DNA from: Clostridiales bacterium
GTDB lineage: Bacteria > Bacillota > Clostridia > Saccharofermentanales > Saccharofermentanaceae
Direction: 5' to 3'
Assembly: GCA_017551865.1 (NCBI GenBank)
Contig: JAFZKB010000025.1
Location: forward strand, 62,001 to 126,000
Length of the DNA stretch: 64,000 nucleotides
Of the stretch, positions 43,194 to 51,886 are shown piece by piece (within the stretch, counting starts at the first letter, position 1; the number at the start of each line of letters is the position of its first letter). The notes beneath the pieces are model-generated. The model was not told where the DNA came from and did no database searches. It saw only the letters and a program-made list of their open reading frames with translations. The position numbers were made by a program, and so were the translations under genes.

Positions 43194-43325
43194 AAGGAAC
43201 TCCTTTTTGAGGTTTACTTGATCTGCCGATCTTTCGGAAGATTCTTCTCCCCGGAAAAATATAGTACTCAGATTATAGTATATTTCGTTCCTCTTAGGAA
43301 ATATCAGAAATGTTAGAGAAACATG

Positions 43326-43352
43326 TTGACAAAATCCTTATTAGGATATAAT
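43326..43352 (+). promoter_or_regulatory. perR promoter with internal palindrome
   Basis: TTGACA (43326-43331) and TATAAT (43347-43352) with a short 15-base spacer that contains the perfect palindrome ATCCT-TATT-AGGAT (43334-43347). The position between -35 and -10 suits repressor binding, probably autoregulation by the Fur-family protein encoded downstream. Confidence 0.6.
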
Positions 43353-43444
43353 ATCAATAACAGAAAGCACTTCGACAGGAAAAGTTGTTCCGAAAAGTGG
43401 TTTTCCTTAGATCTTCATGGCAGTATCAGCAAAGGAGTGAAAAG

Positions 43445-43843
43445 ATGCAGGAGAGGAATACGCTTCAGAAAAGGATCGTACATGAGACCTTGATCTCGAT
43501 GTGTAATCACCCGACCGCAGATGAGGTGGTGGCGGAAGTGCAGAGCAGTTATCCGTCGATCTCCCGTGCTACGGTGTACCGTATCTTAAATAAACTCGCC
43601 GATTCCGGTGAGGCGCTCCGCATCCGCATCAACAACGGAGCCGACCATTTCGATCACCAGACGTTCCCGCATTACCACGTGCATTGCAGCGTGTGCGGAA
43701 AAGTCGCGGATGTCGCGATGCCGGTGGAAGAGTTGGCCGATATGCTCTCAGATACTTCCGGATATAAGATCCTGGGATACTCACTTCAGTTCGACGGTCT
43801 ATGCCCGGAGTGTATGAAAGTGGAGGAAGAGCGCGGCGCATAA
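43445..43843 (+). CDS. perR: Fur-family regulator, PerR-like
   Basis: A 132-residue Fur-family repressor. The N-terminal winged helix (NHPTADEVVAEVQSSYPSISRATVYRILNKLADSGEA) is followed by the metal site region HFDHQTFPHYHVHCSVCGKVADV and the second Cys pair in LCPECM, giving a structural zinc site. PerR uses Fe or Mn to sense peroxide; PerR rather than Fur or Zur is preferred because rubrerythrin and a flavodiiron protein follow immediately. GGAG lies 6 bases before ATG 43445; the upstream in-frame start is rejected. Confidence 0.88.
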   Translation: MQERNTLQKRIVHETLISMCNHPTADEVVAEVQSSYPSISRATVYRILNKLADSGEALRIRINNGADHFDHQTFPHYHVHCSVCGKVADVAMPVEELADMLSDTSGYKILGYSLQFDGLCPECMKVEEERGA

Positions 43844-43891
43844 GCGTACCGGTTCTTTTCGAAAATCTATCAAAGACAAGGAGTTGCGATT

Positions 43892-44479
43892 ATGACAAAG
43901 TTTGTATGTTCAGTATGTGGTTATGTGTATGAAGGACCTGACGCACCGGATGAGTGCCCGGTCTGCAAAGCCAAGAAGGCGGCTTTTAAGAGAATGGAAG
44001 AGGACATGGGTCTCGCGGCTGAGCATAAGTTCGGTGTATATGCAGAGACCGTGAAGAATAATCCTGATATTTCCGAGGAGGATAAGAAGTACATCTTCGA
44101 CCAGCTGAAAGCAAACTTCACCGGTGAGTGCTCCGAGGTCGGCATGTACCTCTGTATGGCCCGTATCGCTTATCGCGAGGGGTATCCGGAGATCGGTCTT
44201 TACTGGGAGAAGGCGGCATTCGAAGAGGCAGAGCATGCAGCGAAGTTCGCAGAGCTCCTTGGTTCGGATCTGGAAGCGAATATGAAGGCATCCACGAAGG
44301 AGAACCTCAAGTGGCGTGTAGACTGTGAATTCGGTGCGACAGCCGGTAAGACGGAGCTGGCGACCTGCGCGAAGAAGAATAACCTCGACGCGATCCACGA
44401 CACCGTGCATGAGATGGCCCGTGATGAAGCCCGTCATGGTAAAGCCCTGAAGGGCCTTCTTGACAGATACTTCGGCTGA
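43892..44479 (+). CDS. rbr: Reverse rubrerythrin (N-terminal rubredoxin, C-terminal diiron domain)
   Basis: A 195-residue NADH-dependent peroxide reductase-type protein. A rubredoxin-like Fe(Cys)4 centre lies at the N-terminus ([12 protein letters not shown] ... CPVCKAKK), followed by a four-helix diiron domain with ExxH-type ligands ([50 protein letters not shown]). Domain order is reversed relative to classical rubrerythrin, as is usual in Clostridia. It detoxifies peroxide, fits PerR control, and lies 48 bases after perR. Confidence 0.95.
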   Translation: MTKFVCSVCGYVYEGPDAPDECPVCKAKKAAFKRMEEDMGLAAEHKFGVYAETVKNNPDISEEDKKYIFDQLKANFTGECSEVGMYLCMARIAYREGYPEIGLYWEKAAFEEAEHAAKFAELLGSDLEANMKASTKENLKWRVDCEFGATAGKTELATCAKKNNLDAIHDTVHEMARDEARHGKALKGLLDRYFG

Positions 44480-44523
44480 TCCGGAAAAAGGCGCTGAAGA
44501 GCGCCGCTGAAAAGTAGCAGGAA

Positions 44524-44557
44524 GGGGCGTCCGTCGTGATGCGGGCGCCCGCTTTTT
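44524..44557 (+). terminator. Possible terminator between rbr and the flavodiiron gene
   Basis: GGGCG pairs with CGCCC around a 16-base loop with further GC pairing, followed by GCTTTTT, 20 bases before the next start. May reduce rather than stop read-through. Confidence 0.55.
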
Positions 44558-44577
44558 AGATAGAAAGGGAAGCACTT

Positions 44578-46371
44578 ATGTTTATCAGTAATGACATTAA
44601 GTATGTAGGCGTAAATGACCACAAGATCGATCTTTTCGAGGGCCAGTATGTGGTGCCGAACGGTATGGCATATAACTCCTATGTGATCGCGGATTATAAG
44701 GTCGCGGTCATGGATACGGTCGATAAGAATTTTACGCATGAGTGGCTCGATAATCTGGAGAAGGCTCTTGAGGGAAAAGATCCGGATTATCTTATCGTCC
44801 AGCACATGGAGCCGGACCATTCGGCGAATATTGTAAACTTCATGAAGAACTACCCGAAGGCACAGATCGTCTCTTCCCAGAAGGCGTTCACCATGATGAA
44901 GAACTTCTTCGGCACGGAATTCGAAGATAGAAGGATCGTGGTCGGGGAAGGCGACGAGCTTCCGCTCGGAAAGCACGTGCTGAAATTCGTCGCGGCACCG
45001 ATGGTTCACTGGCCGGAAGTTCTCATGACATACGATACTTTCGATAAAGTGCTTTTCAGTGCGGATGGATTCGGTAAGTTCGGAGCTCTCGATGTCGAAG
45101 AAGACTGGGCATGTGAAGCCCGCCGCTACTATATCGGTATCGTCGGAAAATACGGCGCGCAGGTGCAGGCTGTCCTGAAAAAGGCGGCAGGCCTTGAGAT
45201 CAAGACGATCTGCCCGCTGCACGGACCGGTTCTTACCGGAGATCTTTCCGAATATCTGAAACTTTATGACATCTGGTCTTCCTATGGTGTCGAGACAGAA
45301 GGCATCGCGATCTTCTACACGTCCGTCTATGGCCACACAAAGGCAGCAGTCGAACTTCTTGCCAATAAGCTCAAAGAGAACGGCTGCCCGAAGGTCGTCG
45401 TCAATGATCTGGCCAGAGAAGATATAGCCGAGTGTGTCGAGGATGCTTTCCGCTACGGACGTATCGTTCTGGCGACCACAACATATAACGCAGATGTATT
45501 CCCGTTCATGCGTGAGTTCATCCATCACCTCACGGAAAGACAGTTCCAGAATAAGACCGTCGCCATGATCGAGAACGGTTCCTGGGCGCCACAGGCGATC
45601 CGCACCATGAAGGCAATGCTCGAAAAGAGCAAGAACATCACCTATACCGAGAACAACGTCAAGATCATGTCGGCCCTAAACGATGAATCGAAGGCACAGG
45701 TCGATGCTCTGGCCAAAGAACTGTGCCAGGATTACCTCCCGCAGAAGGATGACACCGCGAACAAGAACGATCTGACGGCGCTCTTTAATATCGGATACGG
45801 CCTCTATGTCGTTACCTCCAATGATGGCAAGAAGGACAATGGTCTCATCGTCAATACCGTAACGCAGGTGACGAATACACCGAACCGCATCGCGGTCACG
45901 ATCAACAAGCAGAACTATTCGCACCACGTCATCAAGCAGACGGGCGTTATGAACGTCAACTGCCTGTCGGTCGAGGCGCCATTCAAGGTCTTCGAGAACT
46001 TCGGTTTCCAGAGCGGAAGAAATGTGGATAAGTTCGCAGGTCTTGATGAGAAGCTCAGATCCGACAATGGACTGGTGTTCTTAAGTAAGTACATCAACTC
46101 CTTCATGTCGCTGAAGGTCGAGGATTACATTGATCTGGATACCCACGGCATGTTCATCTGCTCCGTCACCGAGTCCCGTGTACTCACGGATAAGGAGACC
46201 ATGACGTACACCTACTACCAGAAGAACGTCAAGCCGAAGCCGGAGACGGAAGGCAAGAAGGGCTTTGTATGTAAGGTCTGCGGATATGTCTACGAAGGCG
46301 ATGAGCTCCCGGATGACATCGTATGTCCTTTGTGTAAGCACGGTGCTGCGGATTTTGAACCGATCGAGTAA
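44578..46371 (+). CDS. Multidomain flavodiiron protein (diiron MBL, flavodoxin, flavin reductase, rubredoxin)
   Basis: A 597-residue oxygen (or NO) reductase. The metallo-beta-lactamase diiron domain (1-250) carries H76-x-E78-x-D80-H81 (HMEPDHSAN) and further ligands in VHWPEVLM, SADGFGKFG and PLHGPVL. A flavodoxin domain follows (IAIFYTSVYGHTKAAVELLA, about 255-400), then a flavin-reductase domain (ALFNIGYGLYVVTSNDG ... QNYSHHVIKQTG, about 410-540) and a C-terminal rubredoxin ([12 protein letters not shown] ... CPLCKHGAADFEPI, 548-597). Carrying its own electron-transfer domains, it may be nearly self-sufficient in taking electrons from NAD(P)H. Third gene of the oxygen-defence cluster. Confidence 0.95.
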   Translation: MFISNDIKYVGVNDHKIDLFEGQYVVPNGMAYNSYVIADYKVAVMDTVDKNFTHEWLDNLEKALEGKDPDYLIVQHMEPDHSANIVNFMKNYPKAQIVSSQKAFTMMKNFFGTEFEDRRIVVGEGDELPLGKHVLKFVAAPMVHWPEVLMTYDTFDKVLFSADGFGKFGALDVEEDWACEARRYYIGIVGKYGAQVQAVLKKAAGLEIKTICPLHGPVLTGDLSEYLKLYDIWSSYGVETEGIAIFYTSVYGHTKAAVELLANKLKENGCPKVVVNDLAREDIAECVEDAFRYGRIVLATTTYNADVFPFMREFIHHLTERQFQNKTVAMIENGSWAPQAIRTMKAMLEKSKNITYTENNVKIMSALNDESKAQVDALAKELCQDYLPQKDDTANKNDLTALFNIGYGLYVVTSNDGKKDNGLIVNTVTQVTNTPNRIAVTINKQNYSHHVIKQTGVMNVNCLSVEAPFKVFENFGFQSGRNVDKFAGLDEKLRSDNGLVFLSKYINSFMSLKVEDYIDLDTHGMFICSVTESRVLTDKETMTYTYYQKNVKPKPETEGKKGFVCKVCGYVYEGDELPDDIVCPLCKHGAADFEPIE

Positions 46372-46395
46372 ACAACAAATGATCGCATAACATGA

Positions 46396-46427
46396 AAGAA
46401 CAGGCTTTCGCGGCCTGTTCTTTTTTT
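46396..46427 (+). terminator. Intrinsic terminator after the flavodiiron gene
   Basis: AAGAACAGGC pairs with GCCTGTTCTT around TTTCGCG, followed by T residues. Confidence 0.95.
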
Positions 46428-46460
46428 GTATACTTACGAAGGATAAATCAAAAAGATCGG

Positions 46461-46895
46461 ATGGCAAATTCTATGCGGAATGTTGAACCCTATGAACATA
46501 AAGTACAGTACTACGAGACGGACAAGATGAGCATTACTCATCACAGTAACTATGTCCGCTGGATGGAAGAGGCCAGAGTCGATTTTTTAAGTAAGATCGG
46601 CTGGGACTTCGACAAACTCGAAGAAAGCGGCGTGGCTTCACCGGTCATCTCTATCGAAGTGAAATACAAGGGAAGCACGACATTTCCGGAGGTCATCACT
46701 ATTTACGTGAAAGTCCTTGTTTTGAAGGGCGTACGTCTGACTCTCGGCTATGAGATGAAAAACACTTCAGGGAAAGTAGTCTGCGAAGCAAAATCCGAGC
46801 ATTGCTTCCTGAATATGGAGGGGCGCCCGATCCGTCTGGAAAAGGACTGCCCGGAATTTTATAATGCCCTGTCGGAACTGATCTCTGAAGAGTAA
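46461..46895 (+). CDS. Acyl-CoA thioesterase, YbgC/FadM hotdog-fold family
   Basis: A 144-residue single hotdog domain. VQYYETDKMSITHHSNYVRWMEEARVDFLSKIGW is the 4-hydroxybenzoyl-CoA thioesterase-family signature with the catalytic Asp in the ETD segment and the long hotdog helix; EVKYKGSTTFPEVITIYVKV and KSEHCFLNMEGRPIRL complete the sheet. It hydrolyses an acyl-CoA of unknown chain. ATG 46461 is preferred; TATACT (46429-46434) could be its -10, overlapping the preceding terminator's T-run. ATG 46473 is an alternative. Confidence 0.87.
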   Translation: MANSMRNVEPYEHKVQYYETDKMSITHHSNYVRWMEEARVDFLSKIGWDFDKLEESGVASPVISIEVKYKGSTTFPEVITIYVKVLVLKGVRLTLGYEMKNTSGKVVCEAKSEHCFLNMEGRPIRLEKDCPEFYNALSELISEE

Positions 46896-47004
46896 GCTTC
46901 ATGTCGGGAAAATGTAGACTTTATGCCTGCTTTTCCATATAATGAAGGAAAGTTTTGCATTTTTTTGATAAACTTTTTTGTGGTTGGTAAAATGAGGTGT
47001 TGTT

Positions 47005-47106
47005 ATGGATCAGGAATATGAAAAACTGGAGATCGAAGTGATTTTGTTTGAAACAGACGATATTGTCGTCTGCAGTTATCCCGGAGAAGAAGACGAAATC
47101 ACATAA
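47005..47106 (+). CDS. Small acidic peptide, paired with the second GIGG protein (family member 2)
   Basis: A 33-residue peptide with GAGG seven bases before ATG 47005 and a TATAAT at 46938-46943 upstream. It contains YEKLEIEVILFETDDIVVCS and then a short acidic tail PGEEDEIT. It is clearly related to the peptide at 41688 (LEIExIxFETxD shared) and is followed after 49 bases by a GIGG-repeat surface protein. An in-frame start at 47048 for the large gene would overlap this peptide in another frame and is rejected. Unlike its relative it has one Cys. No modifying enzyme is visible nearby. Confidence 0.72.
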   Translation: MDQEYEKLEIEVILFETDDIVVCSYPGEEDEIT

Positions 47107-47155
47107 TCAGCAACATATAGATCCTGCTTTGAAGAGAAAACAGGGAGGTATGGAT

Positions 47156-49336
47156 ATGGGTAATTTTAGAAGATTCAAGCGTATTCTGGCCACGGCTTTG
47201 AGCGTGGCGATGATCGGCACGATCATGCCGTCGTCGGTATTTGCGGCATCAAAAGCGCTGACCGCGGTGAAATATTATAGTAAGGGAGCACTGCTGTCAT
47301 GTACTGATTATACGGTCGTCGACAGTTCCACAACAGAACTGACCACGGGCTGGTATGTGGTAAATACTCCGGTCACTATGGAAGAACGTGTAGAGGTCCA
47401 TGGTGATGTTCGTATTATCGTCGCCAGGGGCGGTGCGTATCGATTAAAAGAAGGTATCCATGTCGCCTATGGAAATAAGCTCGCCATCTTTGGATATGGA
47501 CAGGAGGAAGGTTCTTTCCTGGCATATTGCAATGGAGAACACGAGTGGCCGGAAGTCCCGGATTGTGCGGCAATTGGTGGAGACAAAAATGAGATCAATG
47601 GCGATATCGAGATCTTCAGCGGATTGATCGTCGTTGAAGCAGGTTCAGGCGGTGCAGGTATCGGCACAGGTGCTTTTGAATCCCGGGAAGCTTTTGAAGC
47701 GGAACTGGAACGTGTGAATAACAGCGAGCCTCCGTATTTTGAACCTACTCCCGGACCTGAGTCTCCATTTACTTCCCATGCAGGACCGATCCTGATCGAA
47801 AATGGTAAAGTATACGCAGTCGGTGGTATGGATGCAGCAGGTATCGGTGGCGGAAAATATGCGGATGGACCGGAAACGGGTATTCGCGGTGGTAACGTTA
47901 CCGGAATCGGATACGGTGGAGGAGCCGGTATTGGCGGCGGTCTTGGCGGATGTACAGATGGTATCGGAGCGGTGGAATCCACCGTCACAGGTATCAGCCG
48001 AGGATCCGGTGCCGGATTGGGAAATGGTGATCAGGCCAATTACTGGACTTCGAAAAAGCATATCATCGTCGCAAGAGACGCACAGGTCATCGGCATCTCC
48101 GAGGAACACGGAAGACCTTTCCTTTGCTCGGCTTCCGATGATATCTCGCTAGTAGAAAAAGATATGATCTACATCGAACCCGAGTTGTCGGTCTGTGCCG
48201 GTAATTATGTAGGTGAGGACGATTTCAGCGGGATGGTCATGTTGGACGATGTCATGGACACAATTCATTATGAAGTGGGCAAGATCTACATCTGTCAGCA
48301 TCAGAATTATACATATAAATGCACGGAGACCGGACATTCGCTGAAGTGTACGGATTGTCATGTTGTTTTAGAAGAAGAGCCACATGTTTTTGGAGATGAT
48401 GGTGTCTGCACAATATGTGGATATTCCTTCCCGTCCATCATTGTTTCGGCTACGGTGATCTTTACAGGAAAGGTCGAAGTCAGATATAAGATGTTCTTCT
48501 CTGAAGCGATGCGTAATGATCCGGATGCCTACGTCACCTTCACGCGAAACGGAAAAACGACGCGTACTTTGATCAGTTCCGCAAATCCGAATGGATCGGG
48601 TCTTGTGAATATCTGTAATCCGGTCGAGGCTCCGGAATTCGGAGATCCGACGGTGATCAATGTGTATAACGGCGCAGGAGAAAAACAGTCTCTGATGGCA
48701 AGAGACGGCTACGACTGGATCAGCTTAACGGAAACCGGATTCAGCTATTCGGTCATGGATTACGCGACACGTATAAGAGAATCCACGTATGATCCGGAGA
48801 TGAAAACTCTTGCGGAGGCCCTCTATATGTATGGTTCTTCGGCATCGGCCAATTTCAAACCAAACGGAGAAGCCTGGGAAGACCTCGAAGGTTTTACCAA
48901 GCCGACAGTGACAGAAGCGGATCTGGCCGCCTATGAGATCACGACGACCGGAACAAGACCGGCAGGTATCGATAAAGTGACCATTCGTGCGTACTTCGAA
49001 TCGGATAATATTCTCCGTATCACTTATTATTTCAAAGAGGGTACAGATGTGAATGATTATATCTTCGGTCTGGATTCGGATGAGGATTTATCACCGATAA
49101 TGGTTTCCGAAAATGTATATGCGATCGACGTGGATAGCATCGCAGCGGCTGAGCTCGATGATGATCACTTCTTCCGTATTGCATTAAGAGGAAGCAATGC
49201 CGAGCCTTATGTGATCAAAGCCAGTGCGCTGTCGTATGCGCTGACATCCATGAGAAACGGCAATGAAAAACGAAAAGAGCTGGGCAAGTCGTTCTATCTT
49301 TATAACGTAGCGGCGAATGCCTACTTCGATTCATAA
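47156..49336 (+). CDS. Secreted GIGG-repeat protein with Cys-rich segment and conserved C-terminal domain
   Basis: A 726-residue exported protein. The signal peptide (LATALSVAMIGTIMPSSVFA, cleavage near residue 31) is followed by a beta-rich region and Gly-rich AGIGGG repeats (about 160-310; DAAGIGGGKYADG, GGGAGIGGGLGG). A Cys segment at about 380-425 (CQHQNYTYKC, CTDCHVVL, CTICGYSF) could bind zinc. The last 300 residues (GFSYSVMDYATRI, LAEALYMYGSSASANF, TGTRPAGIDKVTIRAYFESDN, SYALTSMRNGNEKRKELGKSFYLYNVAANAYF) match the protein at 38826. ATG 47156 has GGGAGG at the right spacing. The end overlaps the convergent AraC gene by 6 bases. Probably a surface or matrix protein; function unknown. Confidence 0.85.
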   Translation: MGNFRRFKRILATALSVAMIGTIMPSSVFAASKALTAVKYYSKGALLSCTDYTVVDSSTTELTTGWYVVNTPVTMEERVEVHGDVRIIVARGGAYRLKEGIHVAYGNKLAIFGYGQEEGSFLAYCNGEHEWPEVPDCAAIGGDKNEINGDIEIFSGLIVVEAGSGGAGIGTGAFESREAFEAELERVNNSEPPYFEPTPGPESPFTSHAGPILIENGKVYAVGGMDAAGIGGGKYADGPETGIRGGNVTGIGYGGGAGIGGGLGGCTDGIGAVESTVTGISRGSGAGLGNGDQANYWTSKKHIIVARDAQVIGISEEHGRPFLCSASDDISLVEKDMIYIEPELSVCAGNYVGEDDFSGMVMLDDVMDTIHYEVGKIYICQHQNYTYKCTETGHSLKCTDCHVVLEEEPHVFGDDGVCTICGYSFPSIIVSATVIFTGKVEVRYKMFFSEAMRNDPDAYVTFTRNGKTTRTLISSANPNGSGLVNICNPVEAPEFGDPTVINVYNGAGEKQSLMARDGYDWISLTETGFSYSVMDYATRIRESTYDPEMKTLAEALYMYGSSASANFKPNGEAWEDLEGFTKPTVTEADLAAYEITTTGTRPAGIDKVTIRAYFESDNILRITYYFKEGTDVNDYIFGLDSDEDLSPIMVSENVYAIDVDSIAAAELDDDHFFRIALRGSNAEPYVIKASALSYALTSMRNGNEKRKELGKSFYLYNVAANAYFDS

Positions 49337-50089
49337 AGAAGATCCCTGAAGGAAGGTGTGGTCGATCGGGCGGTCGCGGTACTGCTTCGGGGTCAGGCCG
49401 CAGTCCTTCTTCAGTAGATTCGTAAAGTAACTTTGGCTCGGGAAGGCGAGCGATGCAGAGATCTCGGCGATGGAATAGTCTGAGGAAGCAAGCATTGACT
49501 TCGCCGTCTCGAGTTTTTTTGCCATAATGTATTCGCTTATAGAATGCCCCGTTTCCTTCTTGAAAAGACGCGACAGATAGGGCGCGGACAGATTCGTGAC
49601 TGAGGCCAGCGTCGGGAGCGTGATCCTCGTATGCAGATGCTCGTAGATGTAGTTGATGCAGATCGTGACAGATCTCGAGGAGATGGTGCTGTTACGTATT
49701 CCCTGCATGCGAAGGGCATAGTTTAAACACATATCGTCGTGTATCTCGGAGATCTCTTCTTTCGTCGCCGCTTCGTCCGTAAGACGGATATAGTAATCAC
49801 TTAAGCTGTAAGCTTCGGCGACGCTTAAGCCACCGGCGATGCAGAAGCGGGCAACGAGTGCGATCGTAATGGTCAGATGGTATTTCAGATTCGAAAGAGG
49901 ATTGGAAGAGAGGATCCCCAGTCCTTTTTTCTCGTGAAAAGGCTCGGTAAGAAGAGATCTGGTCTTCTTGATATCCCCTGAGCGGATGGTCTCGTAAAAG
50001 TCCATCTCGGGGGCTAAAGGGGCGTGCAGAAGCTCGTATTCGCGGTGCAGGAACTCCTGATAGGATATTTTCTTTTTCGTCGAAGGCAT
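49331..50089 (-). CDS. AraC-family transcriptional regulator
   Basis: A 252-residue DNA-binding regulator. The C-terminal 100 residues hold two helix-turn-helix units: ITLPTLASVTNLSAPYLSRLFKKETGHSISEYIMAKKLETAKSML and YSIAEISASLAFPSQSYFTNLLKKDCGLTPKQYRDR. The N-terminal 150 residues are helical with no cupin-like sensor, similar to the sensor-less half of two-component-type AraC proteins. GGAG precedes ATG 50089. It is divergent from the GH16 gene at 50277 and is its most likely regulator. Confidence 0.9.
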   Translation of the reverse strand: MPSTKKKISYQEFLHREYELLHAPLAPEMDFYETIRSGDIKKTRSLLTEPFHEKKGLGILSSNPLSNLKYHLTITIALVARFCIAGGLSVAEAYSLSDYYIRLTDEAATKEEISEIHDDMCLNYALRMQGIRNSTISSRSVTICINYIYEHLHTRITLPTLASVTNLSAPYLSRLFKKETGHSISEYIMAKKLETAKSMLASSDYSIAEISASLAFPSQSYFTNLLKKDCGLTPKQYRDRPIDHTFLQGSSL

Positions 50090-50276
50090 ATATATTCTCC
50101 ATGATTCTCCACGCGATACGAAGGGAAATCAAAAAAATGCGAACGCGCGGATCTTTTCCATCGGTATTATAGCATGAAAACATAAAAAAAGATATGATAA
50201 GGCAATAATGAGACGCCGATAATTGATATTTTGAATTCAGCATAAATCTATTTCGAGAGCGATTTAGGAGGGCATT

Positions 50277-51683
50277 ATGAAGAATAAGAAGATCCTGAGT
50301 TCGATCCTGGCGGTCAGCTTTCTTTTTTCCATGGCGGCCTGCGGCAAAAAAGAGACCACGCAGACGCCGGCGTCTTCGACAACTGAGGCGACGGAAGAGA
50401 CAAAACCGGCGGTTCCGGAGATCGAGGGGTATAACCTTCTCTGGTACGACGAGTTCGACGGCGACAAGATGGACGAGAGCAAGTGGAACTACGAGCCGCA
50501 TGAGCCGGGCTGGACGAACAACGAGCTGCAGGAGTACACGACTTCGACCGACAACGTCTTCGTTCGTGACGGCAAGCTGGTGTTAAAGGCCATTAAGACG
50601 CAAAAAGACGGCAAGGACTACTATACTTCCGGAAAAATTACAGGACAGAATAAGACCGATTTCCAGTACGGAAAAGTCGTGGTATCTGCAAAAGTCCCGG
50701 AAGGACAGGGACTCTGGCCGGCGATCTGGATGATGCCGAAGGAAGAGTCTTTTTACGGACAGTGGCCGAAGTGCGGTGAGATCGACATTATGGAGTCTCT
50801 CGGCAGTGATACGACCATTTCCTATTCTACGATCCACTATGGTGAGCCGCATGCCGAACAGCAGGGCACCATTATAAAAACAGGAGCAGACAGCTTCTCT
50901 TCGAAATTCCATGAGTACTCTGTCGAGTGGGAACCGGGCGAGATGCGCTTCTACACAGATAATGAACTGGTACTTACCGTAAATGACTGGTTCACAGCAG
51001 TTGAAGGCGAAGACGACAAGCCGTATCCGGCACCTTTCAACCAGCCGTTCTTCGTACAGATGAATCTCGCTGTCGGCGGTAACTGGCCGGGAAACCCGGA
51101 TGCAACGACCGATTTTTCGAAGGCGGAGTTTGAGATCGACTATGTGCGTGTGTATCAGAAGCCTTCCTACGACATGAATGTCACAAAGCCGGAAAAGCCT
51201 TTCCGTGAGGCACTCCCGGATGGAAACTTCATCCGTAACGGCAACTTCTCCGAGCAGGAGGATCTGACCGACGATATCGACTGGAAGTTCCTTCTTTTCA
51301 ATGGCGGTGAAGGCGCCGCGGAGATCAAGGACGGCGAGATGGTGATCACTTCCACCAACTGCGGTACCGAAGAGTATTCCGTACAGCTCGTACATCCGGA
51401 TCTGCCGATGAGAAAGGGACATAAGTATAAGATCACCTTCGACATCCGCGCGGATGAAGATCGAAAGTGCATCGTCTGCGTATCTGCGCCGAATGCCGGC
51501 TGGATCCGTTATTTCCCGGATACTTCGATCGATCTTACGACCGAGTGGAAGACCTTCGAATTCGAATTCGATATGACCGAGAAGGACGATAACAACGGAC
51601 GTCTCGAGTACAACATGGGCAAGCACGGCGATACGGCGACGATCCATATCAAGAACGTGCGCGTCGAAGAAGTAAGCGCATAA
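50277..51683 (+). CDS. GH16 family beta-glucanase lipoprotein with C-terminal carbohydrate-binding domain
   Basis: A 468-residue surface lipoprotein (lipobox MAAC) that should hydrolyse beta-1,3 or mixed-linkage beta-glucan. The GH16 domain spans about 50-300: NLLWYDEFDGDKMDESKWNYE, NNELQEYTTSTDNVFV, GLWPAIWMMP and the catalytic motif E168-I-D170-I-M-E173 in GEIDIMES. The last 150 residues (DGNFIRNGNFSEQEDLTDDIDWKFLLF ... HKYKITFDIRADEDRKC) resemble a CBM4/9-type module. The LWPAIWM and NNELQ context suits laminarinase-type enzymes. TTAGGAGGGCATT supports the start. Confidence 0.94.
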   Translation: MKNKKILSSILAVSFLFSMAACGKKETTQTPASSTTEATEETKPAVPEIEGYNLLWYDEFDGDKMDESKWNYEPHEPGWTNNELQEYTTSTDNVFVRDGKLVLKAIKTQKDGKDYYTSGKITGQNKTDFQYGKVVVSAKVPEGQGLWPAIWMMPKEESFYGQWPKCGEIDIMESLGSDTTISYSTIHYGEPHAEQQGTIIKTGADSFSSKFHEYSVEWEPGEMRFYTDNELVLTVNDWFTAVEGEDDKPYPAPFNQPFFVQMNLAVGGNWPGNPDATTDFSKAEFEIDYVRVYQKPSYDMNVTKPEKPFREALPDGNFIRNGNFSEQEDLTDDIDWKFLLFNGGEGAAEIKDGEMVITSTNCGTEEYSVQLVHPDLPMRKGHKYKITFDIRADEDRKCIVCVSAPNAGWIRYFPDTSIDLTTEWKTFEFEFDMTEKDDNNGRLEYNMGKHGDTATIHIKNVRVEEVSA

Positions 51684-51711
51684 AGGGTAACCTTCTTAAT
51701 TTGCAAAGTGC

Positions 51712-51784
51712 GGCAGAGCAGAAAAACCGTAGAGATCCTTACGACCCTACACCAATGAGGACGCGACTGCTCTGCCGTTCTTTT
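51712..51784 (+). terminator. Long-loop hairpin/terminator after the GH16 gene
   Basis: CGGCAGAGCAG (51712-51722) pairs perfectly with CTGCTCTGCCG (51768-51778), followed by TTCTTTT. The 45-base loop has a possible inner GTAG/CTAC stem. A terminator or a small structured RNA. Confidence 0.7.
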
Positions 51785-51886
51785 GTGTCTTGATCCCAAA
51801 GCACCGAGTATACTGCGCGGTGCTTTTATTTCGCCTCCTTCTGAATTAAAATGTTGCTAAATAACACTATCAGGACCGGACAGAAT

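Noticed and set aside
47048..47155. Longer N-terminus for the second GIGG protein
   Set aside because: It would overlap the acidic peptide gene in another frame and bury the signal peptide; GGGAGG fits ATG 47156.
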